Below, piece by piece: positions 44,423 to 55,390 of a stretch of DNA of 64,000 bases (position 1 is its first letter; every line of letters starts with the position of its first letter). This DNA is from Diogma glabrata. Taxonomy: Eukaryota; Arthropoda; Insecta; Diptera; Cylindrotomidae. The notes beneath the pieces are model-generated. The model did no database searches. It saw only the letters and a program-made list of their open reading frames with translations, and was not told the origin of the DNA. Location: NCBI GenBank assembly GCA_963693315.1, contig OY856187.1, forward strand, positions 377,417,241 to 377,481,240, in the 5' to 3' direction. The position numbers were made by a program, and so were the translations under genes.

Positions 44423-47400
44423 TTACATCCCATGGAGCGATTTTGCCGTCTGTGCAATCAGCTTCCAATCGTCTCGTTCCATGACCAATTGACCCCAGTT
44501 TCGACATCCTATGTCACGAAGGTCTTGGATGATGTCATCACGCCAGCGTTGTCTAGGTCTTCCTCTTCGACGAACACCAGCTGGTTGTTGTTGGGACGCT
44601 TTTTTAATCATTCTATCTAATGGTGCCCTTTCTACATGACCAAACCATCTAATCCGGTTAGATTTAATGAATCCGATTACATCGCAGCCTCCAAGAAGCT
44701 GTCTGATTTCATGATTCATTCGGATTCTATACTGATTTTCAGCAACTTTACATGGACCATAAATTGTTCGTATGACTTTCCTCTCGAATGTTGATAAAAT
44801 TCTACAATCGGAGGAAGTCAGTGTCCAGCTTTCGCTTCCAAAGGTAAGCACAGGTCGAATTAATGCTTTGTAAAGTGTGAGTTTGCACGACTGCGAAAGA
44901 TGTTTAGATCGCAAAAGTTTTGAGTATGCGTAGAAAACTCTGTATGCGGCTGAGACACGAGCTTTAATATCTGCCTGCATGTCATTTGACGATGTTATTA
45001 CAGACCCGAGGTATTTGAAGTTTTCTACACGTTCCACTTCATAGTCGCCAGTATTCAGATTGCCGGGAGGTATATTCCTGGATGTTGTTAATAGTTTAGT
45101 CTTGCCGGTGTTAATGCATAATCCAAGTCGTTTAGCATTTCTTTCAAGCCGAGAGAGACTATCCTTGATATTGCTTGTTCTACGTCCGAGAAGCACAATA
45201 TCATCTGCATAGCCAAGAATTTGACTAGATTTGTTAAATATACAGTTTTGTGTCTCAATGCGGCTTTTTCTTATCGCGTACTCAAGCGCCAAATTAAATA
45301 GTACGGGTGCGAGTGCATCACCTTGTCGAACACCTGATGTTATATCAAAAGAGTCAGAAACTGACCCTTCGATTACTATTCTACAGTTTGATCCCGATGT
45401 TGTGAGTTTGCACAGAGAAACAAGTTTCTCTGGAATACCAAGGCATATGAGTGCAGACCAGAGGTTGTCGCGGATGATGCTATCATATGCTTGCTTGAAA
45501 TCAACGTAGAGCTGGTGAATGCTGATGTTGTACTCCCAACATTTTTCCAGAATCATCCTTAAGGTAAAACATTGATCTGTGGTTGAACGGTTGGGACGAA
45601 AACCACACTGATAGTCGCCGATGATAGATTCGGCAAACGGGATGAGCCGAGCGAGTACGACATTAGCTAGTATTTTATATGCAGTGTTCAACAGTGCGAT
45701 TCCACGATAATTTGCACACTTTAGGCGGTCACCTTTTTTATGTAGCGGAACAATGAGAGCTGTTTTCCATTCAGCAGGTAGTTCTTCTTGGTTCCAGATT
45801 GCAAGAATCAGATCATATATACGTGAGACCAGAGCTGCTCCTCCATTCTTAAGTAGTTCTGCAGGGATTCCATCGATACCTGGTGATTTGCCATTTTTTA
45901 ATTTTTTGATGGCAGCTTCCACTTCTTCTATTGTTGGGTAAGGGACAAAAATCTCCTCACTTGACGGAGCAATTGCTCGAATAGGATGAACTTCGTTCGT
46001 CCTATTCAGTAGTTCTTGAAAGTGGGATCGCCATACTTCCAGCACATCACGTTCACTTGTTGTAAGCTCGTTGTTTCCATTTTTGATGGCTGTAGATCTT
46101 GGGTGGAAATCTTTGGTCAGATTCCGCGCATTGGCAAAACACTCTTTCGAATTTCCATTAGCCGCATGTTGGTTGATGTTTTCGATACAGCTCTTCATGT
46201 GTTCGCGTTTCTTTTTCCGTAGGAGTTTTGCTGAGGCTTTTCTGGCGCGTAGATAATCAGTTTGGGAGCTTCGGGTGTTCCTTGTTAACCATTTTTCTCG
46301 CAGTTTTTGTTTGTGCTCAATGCTTTCGCGGCACTCGTCATCAAACCATTCGTTACGTGATTTCGGTGGTCGTTTTCCGATTGTAGTTTGTGCTGCGGAT
46401 ATGATGGTTGATTGAAGCGTTTGCCATTCTTCTTGTATGTTTAATGGCATCTCAGATGGGATGTCATGCTCTTCTATGTTTTGCGTTACAATTTCCTGAT
46501 ATCTATTCAGTGTTTCCAGGTGTTTAAATGCTTCGACATTCCAGCGCACGGTCTTTTTTGCTTGCCTATTAAATGTAGATGATAATTTGCACTTATACTT
46601 AAAGATGACAAGCATATGATCGGTGTCCATATCAGCACCTCTGTATGATCGAACGTCAGTTACACTTGTAGAGTGTCTCTTAGAAATCATGACGTGATCG
46701 ATTTGATTTTCAGTTCTTCCATCATTTGATTTCCACGTTGCTTTGTGGATTCTCTTATGAGGAAAGAAAGTGCTGGATATTACTAGATCATACATCATAG
46801 CCAGTTCAGCTGTGCGAAAGCCGTTATTGTTACTAGCATGATGCAAGCTGTTAGGACCGACATGTGTTTTAAGTTCTGCACTTCTACCAATTTGCGCATT
46901 GAAGTCACCTACCACGATTTTTATATCGTGCCGCGGGATGTTATTGATGACTTCTTCGAGTTCTAGGAAGAACAGGTCTTTAATGTCATCTGCTTTGTCT
47001 TCAGTAGGTGCATGAACATTGATGATCGTTACATTAAATTTTTGCGTGCGGATTCTCATTGTGCATATCCGCATATTAATTGGGCGAAAGTCGATAACAT
47101 GTTGATTCACGCGACGATGTGTGAGAAAGCCAACTCCAAATTCTCCTCCGTTTTCATGACCGCAATAGTAGAGAGTGTATCCTTTGGCTGTTTCGTGGAT
47201 TCCACTCCCTGGCCATCTTAGTTCTTGTAACGCCTCTATATCCAGTGTATAGCTATTGATTTGGTTTGTAAGTTTCAGTAGATCTCCTGGTCTTCTAAGG
47301 CTTAGCACGTTCCAGGTTCCCATTTTTAAATCGTAGTCCGGGTACAGTTTCCGAGGTCGTTCTAATAGTGAATCCGAGATAATCCGAGGCCTGTGTACAG

Positions 47401-47452
47401 AATTCATGACAAGTAGTTTTTTACGGAAATGGGGTGTTAGCCCTTCGCCCAA
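44423..47452 (-). CDS. RTE endonuclease-reverse transcriptase (1009 aa)
   Basis: An intact frame for the enzyme that nicks target DNA and copies the element RNA there. The AP-like endonuclease spans about residues 43-285: GTWNVLSL (Asn 48), LQELRWPG (Glu 77), VVGDFNAQIG (Asp 183, Asn 185), ENQIDHVMI and DTDHMLV (Asp 277, His 279). The RT spans about 510-790: GKSPGIDGIPAELLK, LYVDFKQAYDS (catalytic Asp 651), SGVRQGDALAPVLFN and GYADDIVLLG (Asp 750-751). The C-terminus has WFGHVERA and a basic RRRGRPRQRW block. Length and the C-terminal motif match RTE/BovB-type proteins. No stop, shift or missing catalytic residue, so recent activity is possible. The start at 47452 is the first Met in the frame; a later one at residue 44 would remove the N-terminal extension. 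It lies antisense to slo. Confidence 0.93.
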   Translation of the reverse strand: MGEGLTPHFRKKLLVMNSVHRPRIISDSLLERPRKLYPDYDLKMGTWNVLSLRRPGDLLKLTNQINSYTLDIEALQELRWPGSGIHETAKGYTLYYCGHENGGEFGVGFLTHRRVNQHVIDFRPINMRICTMRIRTQKFNVTIINVHAPTEDKADDIKDLFFLELEEVINNIPRHDIKIVVGDFNAQIGRSAELKTHVGPNSLHHASNNNGFRTAELAMMYDLVISSTFFPHKRIHKATWKSNDGRTENQIDHVMISKRHSTSVTDVRSYRGADMDTDHMLVIFKYKCKLSSTFNRQAKKTVRWNVEAFKHLETLNRYQEIVTQNIEEHDIPSEMPLNIQEEWQTLQSTIISAAQTTIGKRPPKSRNEWFDDECRESIEHKQKLREKWLTRNTRSSQTDYLRARKASAKLLRKKKREHMKSCIENINQHAANGNSKECFANARNLTKDFHPRSTAIKNGNNELTTSERDVLEVWRSHFQELLNRTNEVHPIRAIAPSSEEIFVPYPTIEEVEAAIKKLKNGKSPGIDGIPAELLKNGGAALVSRIYDLILAIWNQEELPAEWKTALIVPLHKKGDRLKCANYRGIALLNTAYKILANVVLARLIPFAESIIGDYQCGFRPNRSTTDQCFTLRMILEKCWEYNISIHQLYVDFKQAYDSIIRDNLWSALICLGIPEKLVSLCKLTTSGSNCRIVIEGSVSDSFDITSGVRQGDALAPVLFNLALEYAIRKSRIETQNCIFNKSSQILGYADDIVLLGRRTSNIKDSLSRLERNAKRLGLCINTGKTKLLTTSRNIPPGNLNTGDYEVERVENFKYLGSVITSSNDMQADIKARVSAAYRVFYAYSKLLRSKHLSQSCKLTLYKALIRPVLTFGSESWTLTSSDCRILSTFERKVIRTIYGPCKVAENQYRIRMNHEIRQLLGGCDVIGFIKSNRIRWFGHVERAPLDRMIKKASQQQPAGVRRRGRPRQRWRDDIIQDLRDIGCRNWGQLVMERDDWKLIAQTAKSLHGM

Positions 47453-47515
47453 CCCAAATTTTCGTGAATGGGTTCGTTCTGCATCTTTAGGTCACCAGAA
47501 ACAACCTTTTTACAT

Positions 47516-47671
47516 GTTTATATAGCGAGCCGCTTGATCCAAGACAGACGCCCGCTACAGACCGCCCCTAACATGGAGAACAGACGCTTGCTACACGTTT
47601 ATATAGCGAGCCGCTTGATCCAAGACAGACGCCCGCTCCAAGCCGCCCCTAACATGGAGAACAGACGCTTG
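47516..47671 (-). repeat. Two 81-bp tandem units in the RTE leader
   Basis: Units at 47516-47596 and 47597-47671 differ by a few bases. Each contains GTTTATATAGCGAGCCGCTT, GACAGACGCCCGCT and CATGGAGAACAGACGCTTG. Tandem leader monomers often act as promoters in non-LTR elements; the TATATAG in each is suggestive only. Confidence 0.8.
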
Positions 47672-48187
47672 AGTTGCATTGGTTTTGTGGCGCCAATGAC
47701 TCGCCATGGTGCAGAATCATTGAGTATAAGCAGTATTTACTCTGCCCCTCTCAACTACACCAACCTAATTCTGCTAGCATTACCCAGGTAGCACGGCGTG
47801 GACGTAGAATTTCGGATTTCACTACCCTCTTACTGCACTTGCTGACCATAAAATCATATACCGATCAAAATTTTTTGCAACGTTTTTAGTAACCTACCGG
47901 TAAAGAAAGCGTATATTAAACCGCATGAGCACTGAAAATTTGTGAATCGATTTTTGTTCCGTATAATGTTCTAAATAGAATACACACCTGAAAACTTATA
48001 TAATCGCGTATTTTTTATATATTCTTTGTTTTATATATAATACTATTTTTTTATATTTTACTGATCAACTAGAGTGCTGATCCTTTTACATTCATATTAA
48101 AAAAAAAAATAGAAAACCATTTCTCATTACTACTCTTTGAAATTATTGCTACGTCAACAAAATGTATACACACAAACTTTATTTATA

Positions 48188-48217
48188 GGCGTAGCAAAGC
48201 ACGCCGGGTCCCGCTAG
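48188..48217 (+). other. Helitron 3' terminus (hairpin plus CTAG)
   Basis: GGCGTAGCAAAGCACGCC forms a stem of five pairs with an 8-nt loop; GGGTCCCG separates it from CTAG. Arrangement and spacing fit canonical Helitron terminators. Confidence 0.7.
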
Positions 48218-49189
48218 TATATTATAAATGCAAGCTTGATTTTTACAGTCGGATTTCGTTTCAACAAAAACTAGAAATAGTATAGTAAGAGAAAATTCTA
48301 AAGCCGAGGTTCTGCTTAAACTTTTAACCGCTGAGATCAAGTCCAGTTTCCAAACCCACTGTATTTACTACAAACAAATAATAAATAAAACTGCTTGAAC
48401 TTGTTTAAAAATTTATGCTGATTTTATAATTTTATTTCTTGTAGATTCTAAACTAAAAAAAAAATGGGCGCCAGATGTAGCATTTTTGGTTTTACTACTT
48501 CCACAGGGCAGTACCGAATTATAGAGATGGTAAAAAATTACAAGTTGTACAAAAATGTCTGCCTGCTATTTCTGGGGTTTATCTGGCCAAAACGAATTTC
48601 GCTAAAATTGGAGAGTTGCCCTAATTAGAGAAAATTAAATGGATGATGAAATCAAATACTTGGACATAAAAAAACTTACTCTTATTGAAGTATAAGTGTT
48701 TTGCCACCATATCATTGTCCGCCTTTTTTCTTATAGAAATATTTTTCAAGGAATTGTTATCAGTTATTGCTTAAAGGCTTCCATCAATATTATATGGTTT
48801 GCCATATTTTGAGGTATAGGATAACTCAATTATATGACATTTTTGTGGCCTTTCTCTTAATAAAATGTTGCAAACTGCTCGTTTAACTTTAATGAAATTT
48901 AGCAAAAATGATGCAAAAAGTATTGAACTATGTTTATTTTGAACGATATAAACAAAACAATCTTTAATATTTATTAAAATATGTTTTTTTTACCATCGCA
49001 TACATATGACTAATTTAAATTGTTAAACTGTGCTTACCGTTGGAAATTGATGCGATTAATAATTCCGTATCCTTGAATTGAAATATATGCAAATATGGAG
49101 CGACAAGGTTATGCCAGCATTCTTTACAAAATTTTTGTGGCATGGGAAATGAGCGATAATTACCAAAATAATGTTTTGGCACACAAGCC
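48218..49189. other. Spacer, nothing recognised
   Basis: AT-rich non-coding sequence between the Helitron 3' end and the LINE relic. Confidence 0.4.
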
Positions 49190-50560
49190 GACATTCAGAT
49201 GCGACCACTGGAGATAAATGACAAACCAGGTTTAAGGGGAGGTGATGTGACGCTTTATGTTAACAGTACGTTTTCAGCTGAAGTTGTGTTGTCGCACTCT
49301 AAGACAAGTGTTGAAGCCCTGACTTCTCTACCATCCACTCCACTGCTAGTGTTGATGCACAAGTTTCTTGTCTAGATAGTGTAAGAATTTTTTTGTACGA
49401 GAAACATGCCCTTCTTAAAAGACGTACCAGAAGTTCCTCTAGCATCTTCTGGTTTCCTCGCGAAATTTGGTATACGAAAACTGTACATGATTTAGTCTTC
49501 AATACGTAATGCCAAGTTAGTCGCGAAGTTAATTAGAGGACTTATGGTCCTCGGAATTTGTTTAGGAGCGCATTTCTCATTAATATGGGTGCTTGCGAAT
49601 TCGAGTCTGCTCTCTCCTCTAAAGAACTGTAGAGTAAACCAAAAATATTGGGTGCATTTAGTCATAAAAATGAACAAGTTAACCTAAGCCTTAATGATCT
49701 TAACGTTCACTTTTGCTTATATTATTCTTATAATTCCCTCTGTTTGATGAGTCCATTCCCGAGCACCATGTCTCATTCTTCTTCCAACGTGTTTCCTTCC
49801 TGGAACTTGTACTTGATCTGAAGTCAATTTCTTTTAAAACTGTTGCCTTGCTTTCATGTTTATAATACTATTATGATAACATACACCTTTCCTGTAGAAT
49901 GGAAGCAGGCTAAGATTCTACCCATTCTCCCGTATTCTCCATGATTTGTCTGAGGTTGTTGCTATATTATTGACAACAACTAATTAATTAACTTTATGAA
50001 AATCAATCCAGTTGCCGCGAAAACCGTAGTGCCACTTCTACGCTGATTGACATCACGGTCTCTAATCAACGTTGACCTTCTTCGTATCTCGGAAGGCTAA
50101 AAGAAATATTTCGAATAAATCTGAAGCTGTTCTTTGCAATGCATCGTTAATTTTTCCAGTTTGTGTGTTCCTGTTTAACTGGATGAAGATGTTATCTTAT
50201 TTATGTTTCAAGTAAACCTTCTGGGTTTATTAATTGATTATAAGCTGGGTTGGGATTATATTAATAGAGTGTTTCGGCGAGTGGCTAAGGTCAGACCTCG
50301 TTTGCTTATGCTTATTATCTGCTATGAGCCTGAATTAAACTCTTGATGTACTAATGCCGTATTTTTGCATCTTCAGAGGTGTTTTAATTTTGCAGTTTGA
50401 TTCATTTATTTATAAGCTAAGCAGGAGGGATCGTGTTTCTGATTTTTTTATCAAAGCTATTGGGTCACCCTTTAAATTGTTCGTTAATATGCGTGTTCTT
50501 TTTTTAAGGCTATTAAAAGCCAGTTATTTGTTAAAAGTTCTATAATTGGTAACCCCGACG
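49190..50560 (+). pseudogene. Jockey/CR1-type LINE relic
   Basis: Plus-strand traces in the right order: GLRGGDVTLYVNSTFS (endonuclease, G-G-G-V-A-x-Y-V motif) near 49235-49280; TYTFPVEWKQAKILPI (RT region before the catalytic core) near 49880-49925; NRSATSTLIDIT (the G-F-R-x-x-R-S-T motif) near 50015-50055; and LLGLLIDYKLGWDY.INRVFRRVAK (the L-G-x-x-x-D region after the core) near 50215-50300. Frames change repeatedly and the Y/FADD box is not visible. Identity as a non-LTR RT is firm; the clade is a guess. Confidence 0.65.
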
Positions 50561-50994
50561 TGATATTGTTGTTTCAGAGCGATATCTAACCTAACCGCTA
50601 CGTTCTCTTCCTCAAGTGATGTAATTGCGCTTGCTGATCAAGTCAAAACTCTAAAGATTCTCGTTAGCATTGACATTGGTTTCAATGCCATACAATAACA
50701 AAAATTCACTCGACCAAGATCATTCACTCGACCAAGAATGGCGTACATCCAGGGATCAAAACGATTTCTTCAATTTCAGTTCTGAACGAACCGCTCTCCC
50801 ATGCGTAAACGGCTTAATTCACCTGCTTAAATGTTTGAAAGTATTTGCTACTATCATTATGACTACAAGGGAGGGGCTTTAAAATGTGATACAAAATGGA
50901 AAATTCTTCTAATTCCTCTTCTTCAACCTTTTCTTAAAAAAAAAATAATGAAATCCTAACATGTAACGGCGTGTGGCGATAGCCATTTCTAGCA

Positions 50995-51130
50995 CCGCCT
51001 ACTAGTCCTCGACATTACTTCTCGAAAATCACGAAAATCCTCTTTGATCCAGGCGCTAAAGTATCAGTTATTCTCACAATTGTTGAAGAAAACTTTTCAC
51101 GGCAATTAGAACAATTTTTCCAACTGCATT
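50995..51130 (+). pseudogene. Possible gypsy-type protease scrap
   Basis: Reads HYFSKITKILFDPGAKVSVI, close to the retropepsin signature FLIDTGAxVSVI with D-T-G changed to D-P-G, followed by 20 more open codons. There is no other gypsy domain next to it, so the call rests on one motif. Confidence 0.35.
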
Positions 51131-52500
51131 GCACTTACATTTCTTACATTCAACATAACAGATTGTTCAGTTGATGGTTCATAAAATTAAATTAAATTAA
51201 GTCAGTTTGGAATACATCCCTCAAAGTCTGATCGAATTTATCAACACGCCAATAATTATTTGTATTTCGGAGCTCAGCAATATCACTGATTTAATTTGTT
51301 GCTTGTTGATTAACATTAAATTTATGAATATTTGTATTAAACATGTAACGACGAGAAATGAAGCAAACACCGTAACCATTGGATAAAATGTGTGTAGAAC
51401 ACACATTTTATCAAATTAAAGAAGCAAATTTGTACAGCAGGCTACTAAGTAGTATAAATCTTCGGATATAGAACCATGTGGAATGCGACAGCTGGAACAT
51501 TTGTTCATAGAAAATTTTAATATATAAAGACTGTTGGTGAGAGCATTTAACAAAAGACGGTGTTATATGCTAACAGGATTTGATTTAAAAATTCAATCAC
51601 CCATAATTCGTATTGCATTTGCAAACTGCATATGACAACTAATTGTGGAGACAACTGAATGCGTCAGAATAAATTTTATTATTATGTTCAATAGTTTATT
51701 ATGAGCACTTAAGATCACCATTTTTTTGTGGGGAATGTTTAGATCTGAAAAGAGAAAAAGGAGATTATGATCGGATTGATTATAATTGTCCTTTACAGTA
51801 TAAGAATACCTGACTGTTACTAAGTACCCATCAAGTCAAATATTGTTTTGAAATTCTCAGGAAATAAATCATTTTTAACATAAATGATAATTTTTATGAT
51901 AAGTAAAATCATAATATATACCTGTTAGTAAAAAAATATGATGTCATATTGGTATTTTGTTAAATCCCCTCGCATTAAATTATCATGAAGGGATGCGATT
52001 AATCAAATGTTCTATTCAAAACAAAAATTCAAAATACACTCCAGGGAGGTACTAAACAGTTTTTTATTCAAACATATTTTTAATAAAATATCAACATTTA
52101 TTAGAAAATGAAAATCATATTAAAATTGTAAATATAACATTACGTAAAAATTTTTAAAACTTTTAACAAAAAGTGATTAACATTAATATTTTATGGAAAA
52201 GCATAGCCTGGATAACAAATCAGTCCAGTTCAACTCACACTGGCCAGTATTTTTTAAAATATATACACTTGACACTATTTGTTTTGCAGTAGGAAAGTCT
52301 GCGTGCAGCTTTTTGCAATTTAATCTGGGCTGTTCTTGTTTACTAAACACGAATATTAAAGTGAAAACTACCTTAGACGTTCGACACGAAGAACTGGCAT
52401 TAGCGATATCAACTAACTTAGCTGCAGAGTGTACTAAATAAATTGATTTAATTAAGTATATAATTTATTTAAAAAATGTATAAACAAATTTTAGAAATTT
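51131..52500. other. Spacer, nothing recognised
   Basis: AT-rich. An open frame of 82 codons (52193-52441) has no known motif. A short inverted pair ACACATTTTATC / GATAAAATGTGT surrounds 51384-51411. Confidence 0.35.
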
Positions 52501-53160
52501 AAATCTAAACACCATCTTCATTGTAAACTTTGTACTAAAAATTATTATTAATATTAGCTTCCATTTTGCTGCTTAAAAAAAATTGACTAATTTGATTAAG
52601 GAAGTTTCGTATAATTTAGCATAAATTGGAACACAATCTTAGAAATGTATTTTAATACAAATCTCACAATGAAGATTGCGTTATGTAGTTTAGATTTAAA
52701 TTTTGAATATAAATATTTTTATGTGTAACATTTAGTTTTTCATGTGCATTAAATAATAATTAGGAGAAATCTATAATGAAAAAAAAAAATATTTTACTTA
52801 ACACATGCATAAAATATATTCAATTATCTTCACAAAAAAAAATAAAAAAAAGTATATGGTACAAATATATTTAAAAACTATTTTTTATTATTCAGAATAG
52901 TAGATTCCTCCTGTGAAAATATTTATTGCATGCGAAAAACAAAATATTTATAAGCAGTATTTAAAACTAAAACAAAGCACGCCATCTTCATCGTAAAATT
53001 TGTAATATATTATTAAGAATGTGCTCCAATGTATGCTAAATTACAATAAACTTTCTTAATCCTTTTATTTAGCATCAAATTGGAATCTGGTAAATTAATA
53101 ATAATTTTGAGAACAAAGCTGCTAATAATTTAGATCAAAATTTCTTAAATAAATTACTTA
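52500..53160. repeat. Copies of the CCATCTTCAT-bounded dispersed repeat
   Basis: ACACCATCTTCATTGTAAACTTTGTACTAAA at 52504 and CGCCATCTTCATCGTAAAATTTGTAAT at 52980 match 35758 onwards. CACAATGAAGATTGCG at 52668 is the inverse end. At least two copies lie head to tail here. Confidence 0.5.
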
Positions 53161-53479
53161 TACAATGGTGAATCGAAAATTATATAAGTGAATCTTCATA
53201 GAGTTCGTTTTTCGCCATGAAGTCCAGCATTTTGGGATTCTCCCGGTACTTAGATAGCGAGTTGACCAATGTCAGTTCATTGAATATACATCATAGTGCG
53301 ATACTATTCTCTCCAAAAAAGACAAATCTCTTTAACTTTGTCATATTTTCATATTTATGTTATACATATGAGATCGTTGTTGAAACTTTAATATAAATTC
53401 ATTTATCTTTATAATTCTAAATAAAATCAAAAGTTTATCCACGAAACATTCTTATTTTTTGGTATATGTTTTATTTTAT

Positions 53480-54720
53480 TACATGTTTCGAGTGCAAACA
53501 CTCACCTTCGGATTACAGAAATTTTCTGAAATATCTTTCATTTATTTATTAGTAAAAAACATTAACCAATTATTAAATAAAAAAATTTGATAAAAATAAT
53601 TAATTTTTCATACACCTTTATTTTAAAATATAAACTCAAACGCGTTTCAATGAAAAAAATTATATTAATGACAATATTATTTACAAAATAATTTGTTTAA
53701 GTAAATAAATATTCATAATAAATCAAACATAAAAAGTCGAAAGATGAAAATATTTAAAATTTACAAAATACAAGAACAAAAACAATGAAGAAAAATATTA
53801 ATTTATAGTTAAATTGTATAAAATATGGTTGAAACTAAATATCGTAAGCTCCTTTATAGTTTATCATATTTCAAATTATTCTATTGAATCCATGAAAGGA
53901 CCTTTGTTACAAAAATGTCACACTTTAAAATGATTGTCAAAACTGTTTTTTCTTTTAGGTAAATGTCTGTTTGGCCAATTTAAAATTTTTCACAGGAATC
54001 AAAATTTATTTGATAAATGCCAGAGCATTCTTCTAGTTTAATTTTTTATTTAACTTTGCCAATTTTGTATAGACCATTAATTGTTTTGAAAGAAATTTTA
54101 AATTTATATTTTTTAAATTGATTAACTATTATTTGGGTAATAAATTTGTGTAATTTATAAAAATATACTTTATATCTGTATTTTTCTTCAATCTGTCTAT
54201 AAAGCTATAATTTCGACTTATAATCAATAATACTTGGGTTATACCCGCTATAAATTTAAATGTGTTTACTACAGTCTAGAAATATAAATGATTCATTGGA
54301 TTAGTAAGCAATCTATTTACAAATGAAGTAAAAGCAGACATTTTTTTAGAATACGGATGGTGTGAGCTAGAGTTAACTGTAATATCAATTGTAGTAGGTT
54401 TTCTATAAATTTTAAACTCAAAATTATTATCATTCCTTGATGTGGTGAAATTCAAAAAATTTAAAGTGTCGTCTTTTTTAATTTCAATAGCAAATCGTAT
54501 TTTTTTGTTAATTTTATTCAAATAATTTTGGAAAATTTAAATTTGCCGAAAAGTTCCATTAAATAATAAAAATATATCATTAAAATACCTTGAGAGGGGA
54601 AATAACAAAATTTTAATATTTTATAAAATTAGCAAGAATAAATTTTTTTCAAAATTAGCTAATAATAATCCACTTAATGGCGAACCCATTGCAAGTTCAT
54701 CTTCCTGACTAAATATATAA
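53480..54720 (-). pseudogene. Penelope-like element relic (RT plus GIY-YIG)
   Basis: The minus strand from about 54715 reads LAMGSPLSGLLLANFE (the PLE RT motif L-A-M-G-S-P-L-S-P), then RYFNDIFLLFNG in place of the Y-x-D-D box. After that NKINKKIRFAIEIKKDDTLNFLNFTTSR and EFKIYRKPTTIDITVNSSSHHP fill an open 81-codon frame (54521-54276) typical of PLE RT. Further on ISFKTINGLYKIGKVK and SGIYQINFDSCEKF-stop-IGQT (about 54050-53960) are the linker and GIY-YIG endonuclease motif that define the family. A hairpin followed by GAAA lies at 53486-53503. Several stops; dead copy. Confidence 0.78.
53484..53514 (-). ncRNA. Degenerate hammerhead-ribozyme-like motif of the PLE end
   Basis: The minus strand reads TCCGAAGGTGAGTGTTTGCACTCGAAAC in consecutive parts: a five-pair stem GAGTG/CACTC with a TTTG loop, followed by GAAAC. 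PLE terminal repeats are known to carry hammerhead ribozymes with CTGATGA-stem II-GAAA cores. Here the stem and GAAA fit but the CTGATGA box is replaced by CCGAAGGT, so it is probably inactive. Confidence 0.35.
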
Positions 54721-54870
54721 AAATTTATTTTGAAAAATTTTTGATTATTCTATTCGCTTTGCCTTTTACTCTATTCGCTTCAATCTTTGATCAATTAATA
54801 CTTTCTAGAGTTATAACAAGAAGGGGCAGAAATCTTAATCTATCAAGACTTCGGATTGGGTTAAGGTTTT
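54721..54870. other. Short spacer before the large foldback element
   Basis: No domain traces. Its last bases (GGTTTT) are the left flank of the TA-flanked element. Confidence 0.3.
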
Positions 54871-54872
54871 TA

Positions 54873-55390
54873 GGGTTCCGTACTTTGAAAAAGTAAAAAC
54901 GGTACCCTATTGGAGATAGATGATAACAAAAAAATTCAAATATTTGTTTTTATCTATATTTTATGGACATAGATAAGGAGATAGTAAAACAAAAGTTTTT
55001 TCTAAGGAATCGAGTTTGGTCTAGAAAAATCGAAAAAATGGAAGTATTTAAAAAAAATTTTCATTGAATTTTCGACTGCTTAGTTTTTGAGTTATTACCA
55101 AAAACGAATGGTTTTTGTTTGTCCCCTCCTTAACTTCGAACAGTACAAAAGAAAATATTTAAAAAAAAATCATGGGTACGGATTTTGCCAAATCAAAAAT
55201 GAAATTTTTTTTTTGTTGTTATAATTTCAAATGTTCGTTGAAGGGGGTTTAAAGTAGAAATTTTGAAAACAAATTATTTTTGATCATGGCATGTGACACC
55301 TTTATATGAAAGGTGATTTTTTTTGTAGTGCAAAACAGTTTTTTTTTTGTAATTTTTGAAAGCACAGTTTTCGACATATTTTCAAAAATG
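54873..55390 (+). repeat. Left arm of the 6.1-kb foldback
   Basis: Inverse partner of about 60300-60974. It carries GGTACCCTATT, GGACATAGATAAGGAGAT, CCCCTCCTTAACTTCGAACA, GTTATAATTTCAAATGTTCG and TGTAGTGCAAAACAG. Confidence 0.7.

Larger units (their letters stand above)
44300..47840 (-). mobile_element. RTE-clade non-LTR retrotransposon, apparently full coding length
   Basis: One long frame (see 44423-47452) is preceded on the minus strand by a GC-rich leader with two 81-bp tandem units and followed by a short tail of repeats (GAAGTGATGCAAAAAA twice, 44313-44361) rather than a long poly-A, as RTE elements have. Base composition (about half GC) contrasts sharply with the AT-rich surroundings. 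Outer edges are approximate and no target duplication was identified. Confidence 0.8.
41650..48217 (+). mobile_element. Degenerate Helitron with nested insertions
   Basis: The 5' end is TCTTATATATATAAAAATCAC at 41650, preceded by A. The 3' end has a perfect 5-bp hairpin (GGCGT-8 nt-ACGCC, 48188-48205), 8 bases, then CTAG (48214-48217) followed by T. These are the hallmarks of Helitrons, which insert between A and T without target duplication. A Pif1-helicase scrap in the same orientation lies inside (43430-43660). A MITE, a tRNA-like segment and an RTE retrotransposon are also inside and account for over half of the length. That the two ends belong to one insertion is inference. Confidence 0.6.
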
